Below, one piece after another: positions 1 to 8,282 of a stretch of 64,000 nucleotides of DNA; position 1 is the first letter of the stretch; every line of letters starts with the position of its first letter. The DNA comes from Paenalicyclobacillus mengziensis (GTDB lineage Bacteria; Bacillota; Bacilli; Alicyclobacillales; Alicyclobacillaceae). The notes under the pieces are model-generated. The model did not search any database. It was given only the letters and a program-made list of their open reading frames with translations, and was not told the origin of the DNA. The position numbers and the translations under genes were made by a program. Location: contig NZ_CP071182.1 in NCBI RefSeq assembly GCF_017298635.1, forward strand, positions 1,054,001 to 1,118,000. Direction: 5' to 3'.

Positions 1-1
1 C

Positions 2-316
2 GTGGTGGCCTGGGGACTCGCAGGACTGACGAGTGGTTTGCTGCGACGGATTGCAAACCGCTACAACAAGAGTCTCATGGCCCTCTACGGGGTCATCTGG
101 GGATATCTGTTTGGGTGGATCATGAACACCTGGCTCTTGCTCGGTGGCACTGTCGTTAGCTTCCACGCGTATTGGCTCTTGTGCATCGCGAGCTTCTGGT
201 TCGATAGTCTCCATGCAGCAGCCACAGGCGCATTGTTGTTTCTGATTGGTAAGCCCGTTGATACAGTACTCACGCGTTTTCGCGAGCGGCTGACTGTGAC
301 TCGGCTCAGTGCGTGA
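2..316 (+). CDS. ECF-type transporter S component, C-terminal part (5' truncated by window)
   Basis: Only the last ~104 residues are visible; the gene begins before the window. The fragment is hydrophobic, with about three membrane segments, and the stretch GVIWGYLFGWIMN resembles substrate-binding S components of energy-coupling factor vitamin transporters. The next gene is a secreted protein with prenyltransferase-like repeats, a pairing seen with ECF S components in Firmicutes. Substrate cannot be told. Assignment to the S-component family is an inference from a partial sequence. Confidence 0.5.
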   Translation: MVAWGLAGLTSGLLRRIANRYNKSLMALYGVIWGYLFGWIMNTWLLLGGTVVSFHAYWLLCIASFWFDSLHAAATGALLFLIGKPVDTVLTRFRERLTVTRLSA

Positions 317-350
317 ATGCGTTAATTTATCTCAAGGGAGAGGATTTGAA

Positions 351-1697
351 GTGAATCAAACGCAGGTGAAAGTTTCCTTTGCGGCAGCAACCATTGCACT
401 CGGTACCATTGTTCCAGTTGCATTTGCGGCACAGTCCCCAACCGCTGCAGTCAACTCAACCGCCACTGCGGAGTCAAGCGGTGCTGCTAACTCAACCTCC
501 ACTGTGAAGTCAAGCGCTGCTGCCACGCCAGACGTCGCTGTTACGCCGTCGGTGGTGAAGAACGACATGAGCGCAGCAGTGGCTTGGTTGGACAAAAATG
601 GTATCTCATCCATGCCTGATTGGACTGCAGTCGCTCAGTATGCGGCCACAGGACAATTCGCAAAGATTCCTCTTCCGAAGAATTACGTCAGTGGACTGAA
701 GACGAGCACGGATTACGCCAGAGCGATTCTGGGTCTTCTGGCTGATGGATTAGACCCGCATTCGTTTCAGGGCGTGAACCTCGTGGCCAAGCTGGCCGCA
801 ACACAGTTAACAAGCGGGGCGAACGAAGGTAAATTTACGGACAACATGAATGGCACAGGAACTGACCTCATCAACAACCAGGCATGGGCGATTATTGCGC
901 TCCAAGACGCCGGTGGTGCTTCGTATAACAAGGCTGCTGCTGCTATGTGGCTCATCAACCATCAGAATAAAGACGGGGGATTCGGATATTCGGCTACATA
1001 CAGTACGAGTGATGCGGACGATACAGCAGCAGCGATCGTCGCCTTGAGGCTGCTGGGTTTTACCAAAGATAGCGCACCAGTTTCGGCTGCGCTTCAGTAC
1101 CTAAAAACTCAGCAAGCCGCTGACGGTGGTCTTGTGAACGGCAGCACGACAAGTAACTCCGATTCAACGGGTGTAACGATTGATGCCTTGGCCAGCGTCG
1201 GCGTGCAGGCAACTGATTGGAGTACCAAGCAGGGTGGGAATCCAGTATCCGCTTTATTGTCCTTCTACAATGCTAAGAACGGCGGCTTTAACTACGACAA
1301 CACAGGTAGTGAATGGTCAGGCGTGTCAACCCTTTCGACGCGCGACTCCATCTTTGGATTGGCTGCGTATCGCAGCGGGCAGTCGGTGTATCAACGTCTG
1401 CAGCATCGAGAATTGAACCAGCTTGACCCGTATTGGGCACACATTTATGCAGCAGGTGGCGCTTGGTCGAACCACAAGTGGGTGAACTGGCCAGCACTTC
1501 GCTCCATGGCCATTGCAGGCAGTTATCTCAGCAGCTTGACACCTCAGTGGCAGCAGGTTGTTGCTCATCACGGTGAGTGGGTGACTCAAAACGGACACAA
1601 GACTTGGGTACAGTGGGGCCCGCAATTAGCGAATGAGGCACTACTCGATAGTTTCGGACTCGACACAATGCATCTCAACCTTATCAACGTGCGGTAA
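351..1697 (+). CDS. Secreted protein with prenyltransferase/terpene-cyclase-like repeats
   Basis: About 448 residues. A GTG start at 351 is chosen because AGGGAGAGG lies 7 bases upstream and it gives a clean signal peptide (MNQTQVKVSFAAATIALG..., cleavage near AFAA); a GTG at 309 overlaps the previous gene and lacks this. After an Ala/Ser/Thr-rich linker (residues ~30-75) come alpha-toroid repeats such as NNQAWAIIALQ and NKDGGFGYS, followed by ADDTAAAIVALRLLG and GVTIDALASVG, typical of the prenyltransferase/squalene-cyclase repeat fold. The catalytic DxDD of cyclases is not obvious. Such extracellular proteins can act as ligand-binding partners (intrinsic-factor-like), which would fit the upstream transporter component, but this is inference. 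Confidence 0.6.
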   Translation: MNQTQVKVSFAAATIALGTIVPVAFAAQSPTAAVNSTATAESSGAANSTSTVKSSAAATPDVAVTPSVVKNDMSAAVAWLDKNGISSMPDWTAVAQYAATGQFAKIPLPKNYVSGLKTSTDYARAILGLLADGLDPHSFQGVNLVAKLAATQLTSGANEGKFTDNMNGTGTDLINNQAWAIIALQDAGGASYNKAAAAMWLINHQNKDGGFGYSATYSTSDADDTAAAIVALRLLGFTKDSAPVSAALQYLKTQQAADGGLVNGSTTSNSDSTGVTIDALASVGVQATDWSTKQGGNPVSALLSFYNAKNGGFNYDNTGSEWSGVSTLSTRDSIFGLAAYRSGQSVYQRLQHRELNQLDPYWAHIYAAGGAWSNHKWVNWPALRSMAIAGSYLSSLTPQWQQVVAHHGEWVTQNGHKTWVQWGPQLANEALLDSFGLDTMHLNLINVR

Positions 1698-1715
1698 ATC
1701 AACGTCTACGATGCG

Positions 1716-1893
1716 TTGCAATGGTGAGCTTGGTGAGCTGATTGGCAACGGTGAGATAGGCCGCAACGGTGAGCTGAGTTGCAACGGTGAGCTGAGTTGC
1801 AACGGTGAGTTGATTGGCAACGGTGAGTTGATTGGCAACGGTGAGATAGGCCGCAACGGTGAGTTGAGTTGCAACGGTGAGTTGATTGGCAAC
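1716..1893 (+). repeat. 18-bp tandem repeat block
   Basis: Eight clean 18-bp units run from 1742 to 1885, preceded by degenerate units and followed by a broken one. The core GCAACGGTGAG is invariant; the flanking bases alternate between TTG, CCG and GTT types. It lies directly after the stop of the prenyltransferase-like gene and before the lipoprotein gene. Because 18 is a multiple of 3 it leaves several frames open, but no ribosome-binding site points at them. Confidence 0.9.
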
Positions 1894-1964
1894 CGGTTTT
1901 GGCGGCGAATACATCGTTTTGGCAAGGGCACCCTAGGTCTATCAAATTGATCTGGGGTGAGCCG

Positions 1965-2450
1965 ATGCGAAAGGCGTATTACGGAACATTCGCCATTGCG
2001 ATAGGTCTCGCCATAAGTGGCTGCGGACAAGCAAACACAGCTGCAGAAGCGGGACAGCAATTTCCGGCAGGCGTGGTTGATGTCTTGCCAAATCATGTGG
2101 CCGCTCATCCGATAAACTTGAATATTCCCTCGATGGATAGACCGCCCGTCGTACAGGCGGTTTATGATGGAAAGAGCGCAGTCAATGTGACTGTTCGTTC
2201 GAAGTGGCGTGGAAGCACGGTTACGCTCTATCATCTGCCAAGGTACAACCTCTCACATGAGGGAACGCATTATCGGCTGTTGGGCGCGCGGGGGGTTCAA
2301 CGGATCGGCAAATATCCAATTGATGAACATGGGCATTGGAGGGCCAATTGGACGGTCGGTAATTATCCGATTCCACCGCATCGCCCCATGTATCTTCTCG
2401 CTGTGACAGACGCTGGCCAGGTGGGGCTAGTTCAGATGGACTCGCTGTAA
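1965..2450 (+). CDS. Putative lipoprotein of unknown function
   Basis: 161 residues. The ATG at 1965 follows GGGGTGA and gives a lipoprotein signal, MRKAYYGTFAIAIGLAISGC, with lipobox ISGC (Cys about residue 20). The mature part is not recognised; it carries segments such as AVNVTVRSKWRGSTVTLYHLP and NWTVGNYPIPPHRPMYLLAVT that look like beta-strands of an extracellular domain. Expected location is the outer face of the membrane. A terminator follows at 2506. Confidence 0.7.
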   Translation: MRKAYYGTFAIAIGLAISGCGQANTAAEAGQQFPAGVVDVLPNHVAAHPINLNIPSMDRPPVVQAVYDGKSAVNVTVRSKWRGSTVTLYHLPRYNLSHEGTHYRLLGARGVQRIGKYPIDEHGHWRANWTVGNYPIPPHRPMYLLAVTDAGQVGLVQMDSL

Positions 2451-2505
2451 CATATGGCATTCGCTTCTAATGGGCTGGGCTGGCGGTTACAGAAAGAACG
2501 CATGA

Positions 2506-2545
2506 AAAATCCCCGAACTAGCTTTCGACAGTTCGGGGATTTTGA
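2506..2545. terminator. Bidirectional intrinsic terminator
   Basis: A perfect inverted repeat (arms AAAATCCCCGAACT and AGTTCGGGGATTTT, 10-base loop) with A and T runs on both sides. It ends the lipoprotein gene on the plus strand and the NlpC/P60 remnant on the minus strand. Confidence 0.9.
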
Positions 2546-2549
2546 TTTT

Positions 2550-2767
2550 GTCGACTTCGTGGAAGGGTGGGGAACCGAAGATCGGGCGGTGATACCAGGA
2601 TTTACCTTGCCCCAGCCGCCGCCTTCTTGGATGACCATTCCGTTCCCCATGTAGATGCCCACATGACCGCCCCCTGTAGGATTATTGGCCGTCTTGAAGA
2701 AAAGCAAGTTCCCTTCTCGAATATTACTGAGGGCGACTGGAGTACCGACTGAGTTCCGCTGAGTCAC
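2550..2767 (-). pseudogene. NlpC/P60 (C40) peptidase remnant
   Basis: The minus strand encodes the middle of an NlpC/P60 cell-wall peptidase: GTPVALSNIREGNLLFFKT and then GHVGIYMGNGMVIQ, containing the catalytic His region (GHVGIY). The N-terminal part with the nucleophile motif DCSGF is absent, since the sequence runs into the palindrome array at about 2768. At the 3' end the frame leaves the family pattern after GWGKVNPGI and reads through the terminator, so the end is also damaged. It cannot be an active enzyme. Confidence 0.8.
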
Positions 2768-2910
2768 GGAACCTCCGGGCTCATCATAGGGGGTACCGGC
2801 TTAGCCGTAAGATGCAAGAGTATCCTTGGCTGGCGATGCGAGGGGGGTACCGACTGGACGCTAGGATACAGAAGCATATCTGGGCGCTCACGGCGGGGGG
2901 TACCGGATCG

Positions 2911-3051
2911 GCCGTAAGATGCAGAATGATACTTACGATACCCCCTGGGGTTGTCGAATAAGGATACTGAAGGTAGCGCTATGCGGAACGCATACCCTGG
3001 GGGGTTATGCTGTAGGGAAACGGTTGATACCTAGCGGCAGTAGGATACCCC
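2911..3051 (+). repeat. 141-bp direct repeat, copy 1
   Basis: This segment is nearly identical to 3211-3351, exactly 300 bp further on, with only a few substitutions, mostly inside the palindromes (for example CCCTGGGGGG versus CCCCTGGGGG). It marks a recent duplication inside the palindrome array. Confidence 0.9.
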
Positions 3052-3210
3052 GCGGGGTTTATGCGCTAAGGCACAAATTGATACCTACGCGCGGGCACAC
3101 GACCAGGCACACCTCCAGGCGCACGCCTGGGGTCTGCTGCCAAGGCACAAATTGATACCTACGCCTGGACGCGTGCTGGCCTCAGGCTCATCATAGGGGG
3201 TACCGGCTTA

Positions 3211-3351
3211 GCCGTAAGATGCAAGGTGATACTTACGATACCCCCTGGGGTTGTCGAATAAGGATACTGAAGGTAGCGCTATGCGGAACGCATACCCCTG
3301 GGGGTTAAGCTGTAGGGAAACAGTTGATACCTAGCGGCAGTAGGATACCCC
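3211..3351 (+). repeat. 141-bp direct repeat, copy 2
   Basis: Second copy of the repeat at 2911-3051. The differences preserve the ability of each GC palindrome to pair, which hints at selection on symmetry or at gene conversion. Confidence 0.9.
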
Positions 3352-3454
3352 CAGGGGTTGTGGAGAAAGATACAAAACCCTCCACAGCCGTAGATGCCCC
3401 CTGGGGTTTCAGCTTTGGTGCGGGTGGTAACGCACCGTGCCCTCAGCGCACCCC

Positions 3455-4564
3455 CTAGGTAATATTCACAAGGGTTCCGAGGTGCATGTATGGCCACACC
3501 TTCGCTGCTGTGGCAATGGGTAACTCGACGCAGCCTAGGCTTTGGGGATATCCATAATGTGCACGTACGAACCCATGAACGGCTTCCCCGCCATAAAAAT
3601 AGTTAACATAGGGAACTCCGGGATCGCTGTAGTGTTGTCCTGACGGGTTGATTCCTTTCATTGTCTGTGTCCGGTACTGTAAATAGACAGGGTAAGTGCC
3701 TGTCACCGTGGGGCTTTGCGGTATCCCTCCATTGGCGGCCGATCGCAGGATGACGCTGCCGTTATGCCATAAGGTCAGAGATTGTGGCAGAGCGAGGGAG
3801 ACCTGAACGTACGTGAACCCAACCGGGCTCTGTCGGTGATTGTGTACATCTGACACCAAAGCACTGAACACCTGCGGTCCAGCGATTCCATCGACCACCA
3901 GGTGGTGAACTTGCTCGAAGGTCATGACTGCGGACTTCGTCAAAAGGGTGTATTTGGTCGGAGACCAAAGGGCGACAAGGGACTGCGGCGTGGACGGGTA
4001 TTTCCAGTGCCATGTACCAGCAGACACTTTAGATGTCGAGATTTCAGCTGTGGAGAACAGAGCTTGCCCTGAGCCTGCGGCATGACCAGTTGTGGAAGAG
4101 GACGTAGTTGTCTGCGTTGAACCAAAAGCCGTTGTTTTTGATGTCGGTGTCCACGTGAGTGGAAGATAACCTGTTAAAGCAAGCATCTGCTGAAGCTTCT
4201 CGACGTTTGGACCCTGACTGCCGAGCGAAAGGATTAGAGGCTTCGGCTGTGGTACTGATGTGGGTTGGTTGCTTCTTATGGCTTTGCCTGTGTTTGAAGT
4301 TGAACTCGCGTTGGTACCAATGGATCGGCCTGAGGCATCTGAAGCATTTGTCTTCCCTGAACTGGATGCACGAGGATTGCCGACGCTGCTTTGGGATGCA
4401 GTGGAGGCTGAATTACTGGTTCGACTCTGTGTTGCCACGGTACTGGCAACGTTTGTCGTTGATGCCCCCGACTTGGAGGAAGACGAAGACGGTTCAAGTG
4501 TGCCGCAGCCGACCAATACCGTGCACAGCATGACCCCCATCGCGAACAGCAACTTATGTCGCAC
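3455..4564 (-). CDS. L,D-transpeptidase (YkuD) lipoprotein with peptidoglycan-binding domain
   Basis: 369 residues. The N-terminus MRHKLLFAMGVMLCTVLVGC is a lipoprotein signal with Cys about residue 20. A long Ser/Thr/Asn-rich linker follows, then a peptidoglycan-binding type 1 domain (LGSQGPNVEKLQQMLALTGY near residue 115 and FEQVHHLVVDGIAGPQVF near 230). The C-terminal ~125 residues form a YkuD domain with the catalytic pattern HGFVRAHYGYPQSLGCVELP (His, and Cys in SLGC). The enzyme would form or exchange 3-3 peptidoglycan cross-links outside the membrane. It ends just beyond the palindrome array. Confidence 0.85.
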   Translation of the reverse strand: MRHKLLFAMGVMLCTVLVGCGTLEPSSSSSKSGASTTNVASTVATQSRTSNSASTASQSSVGNPRASSSGKTNASDASGRSIGTNASSTSNTGKAIRSNQPTSVPQPKPLILSLGSQGPNVEKLQQMLALTGYLPLTWTPTSKTTAFGSTQTTTSSSTTGHAAGSGQALFSTAEISTSKVSAGTWHWKYPSTPQSLVALWSPTKYTLLTKSAVMTFEQVHHLVVDGIAGPQVFSALVSDVHNHRQSPVGFTYVQVSLALPQSLTLWHNGSVILRSAANGGIPQSPTVTGTYPVYLQYRTQTMKGINPSGQHYSDPGVPYVNYFYGGEAVHGFVRAHYGYPQSLGCVELPIATAAKVWPYMHLGTLVNIT

Positions 4565-4725
4565 GGGTAACCCAACCTTTTCCTGATGTCGTGGATCCCG
4601 AAAGGTATCCCGATCTACCCTATGGCGTGAGTTACCGAATATGAACCAACCTTCGCATCAATTCAAATTTGCCCAAGCCTGAATTCTGGCAGCAACCTAT
4701 GGACACAAAACAATTCCTGTTTAGA

Positions 4726-4758
4726 CACAAAAACTCCCGACTTTGTTCATCGGGAGTT
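4726..4758 (-). terminator. Intrinsic terminator after HxlR gene
   Basis: On the minus strand the arms AACTCCCGA and TCGGGAGTT enclose a 9-base loop and are followed by a run of T. It lies downstream of the HxlR regulator gene, with the short direct repeats 4825-4874 between them. Confidence 0.75.
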
Positions 4759-4824
4759 CGAAATATAAGCAACGCACGTTAAGTTAAACAGCTCTGGCTA
4801 AACAGCTCACGAAATTAACTCAAC

Positions 4825-4874
4825 TTCAGTCTTCAATCTGAATTCAGTCTTCAATGAGAACTTCAGTCTTCAAT
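4825..4874 (+). repeat. Three TTCAGTCTTCAAT direct repeats
   Basis: TTCAGTCTTCAAT occurs at 4825, 4843 and 4862, at an 18-19 bp step, just downstream of the HxlR gene on the minus strand. Meaning unknown. Confidence 0.7.
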
Positions 4875-4888
4875 CATAACTTTAGCCA

Positions 4889-5224
4889 TTAATGCTGTAC
4901 GGTCGGCGTGGAAATCCAGTCGTCTGCCCACTGTTGAACCGTATCCATGACTGGGGCGAGCGCACGTCCTTTTGCGGTGAGTTCATACTCAATACGGACC
5001 GGCGTCTCTGGATAGACTCGGCGTACCAGAATGCCCGCAGCCTCAAGTTCACGGAATCGTTCAGCAAGCATCCTGTCGCTCATGTTTGGGATCATGCCGG
5101 ATATGTCCTTAAATCGTTTTGGGCCTGTAAGGAGTACCCGAATCATCAGACCTGTCCAGCGCTTTCCCAGTAACTCAAAAGCTGACTCGAATTTTGGGCA
5201 TAGTTCGAAGTGTTCTTGTTCCAT
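4889..5224 (-). CDS. HxlR-family winged-helix transcriptional regulator
   Basis: 111 residues, the usual size for HxlR regulators. The pattern CPKFESAFELLGKRWTGLMI at the N-terminus (with the conserved Cys) and ISGMIPNMSDRMLAERFREL, then the wing residues GILVRRVYPETPVRIEYELT, are characteristic. It would bind DNA as a dimer and respond to redox or electrophile stress in some members. No obvious divergent target gene lies next to it; an OmpR-type regulator is upstream in the same direction. Confidence 0.85.
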   Translation of the reverse strand: MEQEHFELCPKFESAFELLGKRWTGLMIRVLLTGPKRFKDISGMIPNMSDRMLAERFRELEAAGILVRRVYPETPVRIEYELTAKGRALAPVMDTVQQWADDWISTPTVQH

Positions 5225-5368
5225 CTCCGATCATCTCCATGCTCATCGTACCACAGATACTGAAAAAACGTAAGTGTAAAGGTTAGCACCTAAAAATTTG
5301 GAAGTTCATGCATGCACGCAGGAAATTCATGTATGCGCGCGGCTAGACGCAGCTAATGCCGCTCCCAC

Positions 5369-6064
5369 TTAAGGTGTCAACTTGTAGCCTACGCCGCGGA
5401 CAGTCTTGATGATGTCCGGGGATTTTGGGTTTAGCTCTATCTTGTCCCGGAGATGGGAAATGTGTACATCTACGATTCGAGTGTCACCCGGGTAATCATA
5501 TCCCCAAACATTCTCGAGGAGTTGATTTCTCGACAGTACATTCCCGGTATGTCTGCACAAGTAAACAAGCAACTCAAACTCACGCGAGGTTAATTCGATG
5601 CGTTTATCGCGCACATAAACCTCGTGCTTGCCGCTGTCAATCCGAATGGAACCGATTTCCATGATCTTGTCATCATTGTCCGGTTTGTCGTCATTTTGTT
5701 GACCCAGTCGCCGAAGTACAGCTCGTACTCGCGCAACCAGTTCCCGAGGAGAAAAAGGCTTCGTTACATAGTCATCTGCACCTAATTCCAATCCAAGGAT
5801 GCGGTCAATTTCGTCGTCACGAGCCGTCAGCATGATGACTGGGGTGTGGATTCCTTCAGACCTGAGGGTCTTACAGACCTGCAGGCCATCCATGCCAGGG
5901 AGCATCAGGTCAAGAATGAGGAGATCCGGTTCATCGGATCGCACCAACTCGACTGCATGATGCCCGTTTTCAGCAGTAATTACTTCAAAGCCGGCTTGAG
6001 TAAGGTTGTATTCCACCAGTTTCAAGATTGACTTTTCGTCGTCCACTACCAGCACACGGGTCAT
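5369..6064 (-). CDS. OmpR/PhoP-family response regulator (orphan)
   Basis: 231 residues. Start ATG at 6064 (MTRVLVVDDE) is preferred; AGGAGGT lies about 12 bases upstream, inside a possible longer reading from TTG 6094. Receiver domain at residues 1-120: acidic pair DD, phospho-acceptor Asp in LILDLMLPG, Thr in MLTARDD and Lys in VTKPFSPREL. The C-terminal winged helix has ELTSREFELLVYLCRHTGNV and GDTRIVDVHISHLRDKIE, close to PhoP/WalR types. No histidine kinase gene is adjacent on either side, so the partner must be encoded elsewhere. Confidence 0.9.
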   Translation of the reverse strand: MTRVLVVDDEKSILKLVEYNLTQAGFEVITAENGHHAVELVRSDEPDLLILDLMLPGMDGLQVCKTLRSEGIHTPVIMLTARDDEIDRILGLELGADDYVTKPFSPRELVARVRAVLRRLGQQNDDKPDNDDKIMEIGSIRIDSGKHEVYVRDKRIELTSREFELLVYLCRHTGNVLSRNQLLENVWGYDYPGDTRIVDVHISHLRDKIELNPKSPDIIKTVRGVGYKLTP

Positions 6065-6102
6065 AGAGACGGACAGACCTCCTGCGTTGTTCAAGCTATG
6101 AT

Positions 6103-6130
6103 TTCTCGATTCTCGATTCTCGATTCTCGA
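6103..6130. repeat. 7-bp tandem repeat (TTCTCGA x4)
   Basis: Four perfect TTCTCGA units lie between the end of the MFS gene and the start of the response regulator gene, both on the minus strand. Such a tract could vary in length and so alter the spacing in front of the regulator. Confidence 0.9.
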
Positions 6131-7420
6131 TTATTGTAACACGGATTCTGTCGATACATTGTCATCTGTGTCCGAGCCTGTCGTTTCTGCTTCCGATGAT
6201 GCGCGTAAAGATAGTCTGCGGACAGCGGGGTGGAGAAAAGCACCGACACCGGCCAGCGCAGCAACAGCCCCTAACGTGCTAATCATGTATCCCAATGGGA
6301 TGATGACAGCGATGCTGCCGAAGACGATCTGTGCGAGTGGTGTACTGCTGTCGAACAAGGCTCCAAGAATGGCCCAGACACGGCCCAACACGTCCGTGGG
6401 TATTGCTTCCTGGATACCGGTAAAGAAGGAGATGTTGACAATACTCATGCAAAATCCCGCGATAAACATCAAGACCCCGACAGCCCAAGCGACTCTCATA
6501 AAGCCAATCGAGCTTAGCGACAATGCGCTGATAATCATGTTCATAACGAGGCCCCGGCTACTGGTCCACTTGGTCCGTAGAACTGCCAACGCTGTACTCG
6601 AGACGAGTTCGCCGATGGCACTGCAAGCCATGACAATTCCAACGGTAAATGCACCCTTGTGCAAAACATTGGCAAGAAACTGAACCAAAAGCAGGTTTTC
6701 AAGCGCTGCCAGAAGGAAGTTGTAGCCGAGCATGAACGGCGTCAGGGCTCGTACCTCCGGCACACGTTTGAGTGCCGTTATTCCACCACTCATGTCTGAA
6801 AAAACGCCCTGTACTGACAACTGCTGGCGAATGATGGGGGGCTCGTCCAATCGGACCAACATAAGGGCCGTGATTGAGACCAGAAACGTAGCCGAATCCA
6901 CGGCAAAACCCATGCCGATGCCGAGTGATCCGATGATCAAGCCAGCGACAGCAGGACCGCCGATTTGTGCAATGTTCATGCTCACCGATTGCCACGAATA
7001 TGCTTGAGTCAAGTTGTCGGCAGACACGATGTGTTTTTGCAACACGTAGTAGGAAGGCGAAAACAAGGTAGACATGGTCGCAAGCACAAACGAGAACACG
7101 ATCAACAGGATGGCGGACACTTGGTGCGTGAAGGTCAGAGCTGTCAGTCCACCAAGGAGGAGGAACCGTACTACGTCTGTCCCAATCAACGTGAGGCGTT
7201 TGGGCCAACGATCCACAAAAACGCCAGCCACCGGTCCAAAAATAATGCGCGGAATGATTCCTGCGGCAAGCGTGAAAGACATGTAGAGTGTGGAGTTCGT
7301 CAATACGTGCATCATCCATATGAGCCCAAGAGAGTATATCCCGTCGCCCAATCTGGATATCAGTTGGCCCCCAAAGAACAGCAGAAAATTGCGATTACGC
7401 AAAACAGACACTTGCCGCAA
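6131..7420 (-). CDS. Major facilitator superfamily transporter (MFS_3/EntS-like)
   Basis: About 429 residues with roughly 12 hydrophobic segments. A TTG at 7420 is preferred because AAGGAG sits 8 bases upstream; a GTG at 7429 touches that ribosome-binding site. Typical motifs are NRNFLLFFGGQLISRLGDGI at the N-terminus, GPVAGVFVDRWPKRLTLIGT (loop 2-3 signature) and the matching central loop. Members export small molecules such as siderophores or drugs. The C-terminal ~30 residues are Ser/Thr/Glu-rich and cytoplasmic. Substrate unknown. Confidence 0.8.
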   Translation of the reverse strand: MRQVSVLRNRNFLLFFGGQLISRLGDGIYSLGLIWMMHVLTNSTLYMSFTLAAGIIPRIIFGPVAGVFVDRWPKRLTLIGTDVVRFLLLGGLTALTFTHQVSAILLIVFSFVLATMSTLFSPSYYVLQKHIVSADNLTQAYSWQSVSMNIAQIGGPAVAGLIIGSLGIGMGFAVDSATFLVSITALMLVRLDEPPIIRQQLSVQGVFSDMSGGITALKRVPEVRALTPFMLGYNFLLAALENLLLVQFLANVLHKGAFTVGIVMACSAIGELVSSTALAVLRTKWTSSRGLVMNMIISALSLSSIGFMRVAWAVGVLMFIAGFCMSIVNISFFTGIQEAIPTDVLGRVWAILGALFDSSTPLAQIVFGSIAVIIPLGYMISTLGAVAALAGVGAFLHPAVRRLSLRASSEAETTGSDTDDNVSTESVLQ

Positions 7421-7644
7421 CCGGGTCACTCCTTACATGCCAATAAATAGGTGTGTGGAGCAAACCTGTCATGGGACTGGGTTAGTTGGTACTGTACTAA
7501 CCATAGAAGCTAGCCATAGAAGCTGGCCTTTTTTTGTCTCAGTTCCCTCATTACGGATGCTTGTCTTACCTTGCTCGCGTTATCCGACTTGAACTCATCA
7601 TTTCGCTATCTTGCTTAAGCTCGGTTTGTGGAGCCACGAAAGAT

Positions 7645-8103
7645 TTAATTTCCAAGCCAGGCACGGAATACGTTCGCCGGTTCACCTTGCGGAAAGACGA
7701 CATAGAGCAGAAGGAAGACGGCAAACCCTGTCACGGCAGTAACAAACCATATTGATGTCGTCCACGGCCCAATTTTACGGTGTGAACCAAATCGACTACG
7801 AAAAGCAAAGGTGAGTGTGATAATGCCAAAGACAGCAGCGACGGTCGCAAGCATGGAATGTGCTTGTAAAAAGACTTGGTAGGGAACCTTCCATTTTGAG
7901 GGTCCGCCAAAAGTCGTGTCGCCGAAGATGACAGTCTTCAGCACGTAGGTAATAAAAAACAGAGCAGCCAGAACGGAGCCTGTCAACATGAGACGGCGGT
8001 GTACGTCGACGTTGCGACGGCGAATAAAATACCATCCAAACGCCATGACGATGGCACTAGATATGATAAAGCCCTCATTCACATAGGCCATAACGACCGC
8101 CAT
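7645..8103 (-). CDS. DUF420 membrane protein, YozB/CtaM-like
   Basis: 152 residues with four membrane segments. Diagnostic features are RRRNVDVHRRLMLTGSVLA, followed by a segment with TYVLKTVIFGDTTFGG and LQAHSMLATVAAVFGI; the His residues in VHRRLM and QAHSML are conserved in DUF420. In staphylococci the family member CtaM is needed for maturation of heme-a cytochrome oxidase, so a role in terminal oxidase assembly is likely but not proven by neighbours here. Confidence 0.75.
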   Translation of the reverse strand: MAVVMAYVNEGFIISSAIVMAFGWYFIRRRNVDVHRRLMLTGSVLAALFFITYVLKTVIFGDTTFGGPSKWKVPYQVFLQAHSMLATVAAVFGIITLTFAFRSRFGSHRKIGPWTTSIWFVTAVTGFAVFLLLYVVFPQGEPANVFRAWLGN

Positions 8104-8282
8104 TCACATGGACCCTCTCTCGTCACTTGCTATGGTTGCATTCTAGCAAGAATCGACTAGAGCCGCAAACAATTCCCGCAATTGCAACGTCATGCGAGTT
8201 GGTGAAGATTACATGTACGGTGATTTGACCCGTTTGACATACTATCCTTGTTTCTTACATCGAAGAAAAGGAGGCGTTGCAT

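Larger units (their letters stand above)
2783..3408. repeat. Array of GC-rich palindromes with ~53-bp spacing
   Basis: No gene is seen here. GGTACC-centred copies (2792, 2846, 2899, 3199) and palindromes of the form ATACCCC(N)GGGGTT (starts 2938, 2992, 3045, 3238, 3292, 3345, 3394) recur at 53-54 bp steps within each run. Small hairpins lie between them, for example TATGCG-GA-ACGCATA. A further pair of 23-bp repeats around GGCACAAATTGATACCTACG begins near 3070 and 3144. Function unknown. Confidence 0.85.

Noticed and set aside
1633..1950. Frame encoding repeated GNGEL across the 18-bp repeats
   Set aside because: It starts inside the upstream gene, has no ribosome-binding site and exists only because the repeat length is a multiple of three.
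2783..3408. CRISPR array
   Set aside because: The spacing is regular, but the intervening segments are themselves repeated and not unique, and no cas gene is present.
7498..7537. Terminator in the repeated CATAGAAGCT segment before TTTTTTT
   Set aside because: Only a 4-bp GCCA/TGGC stem can form; too weak to claim.
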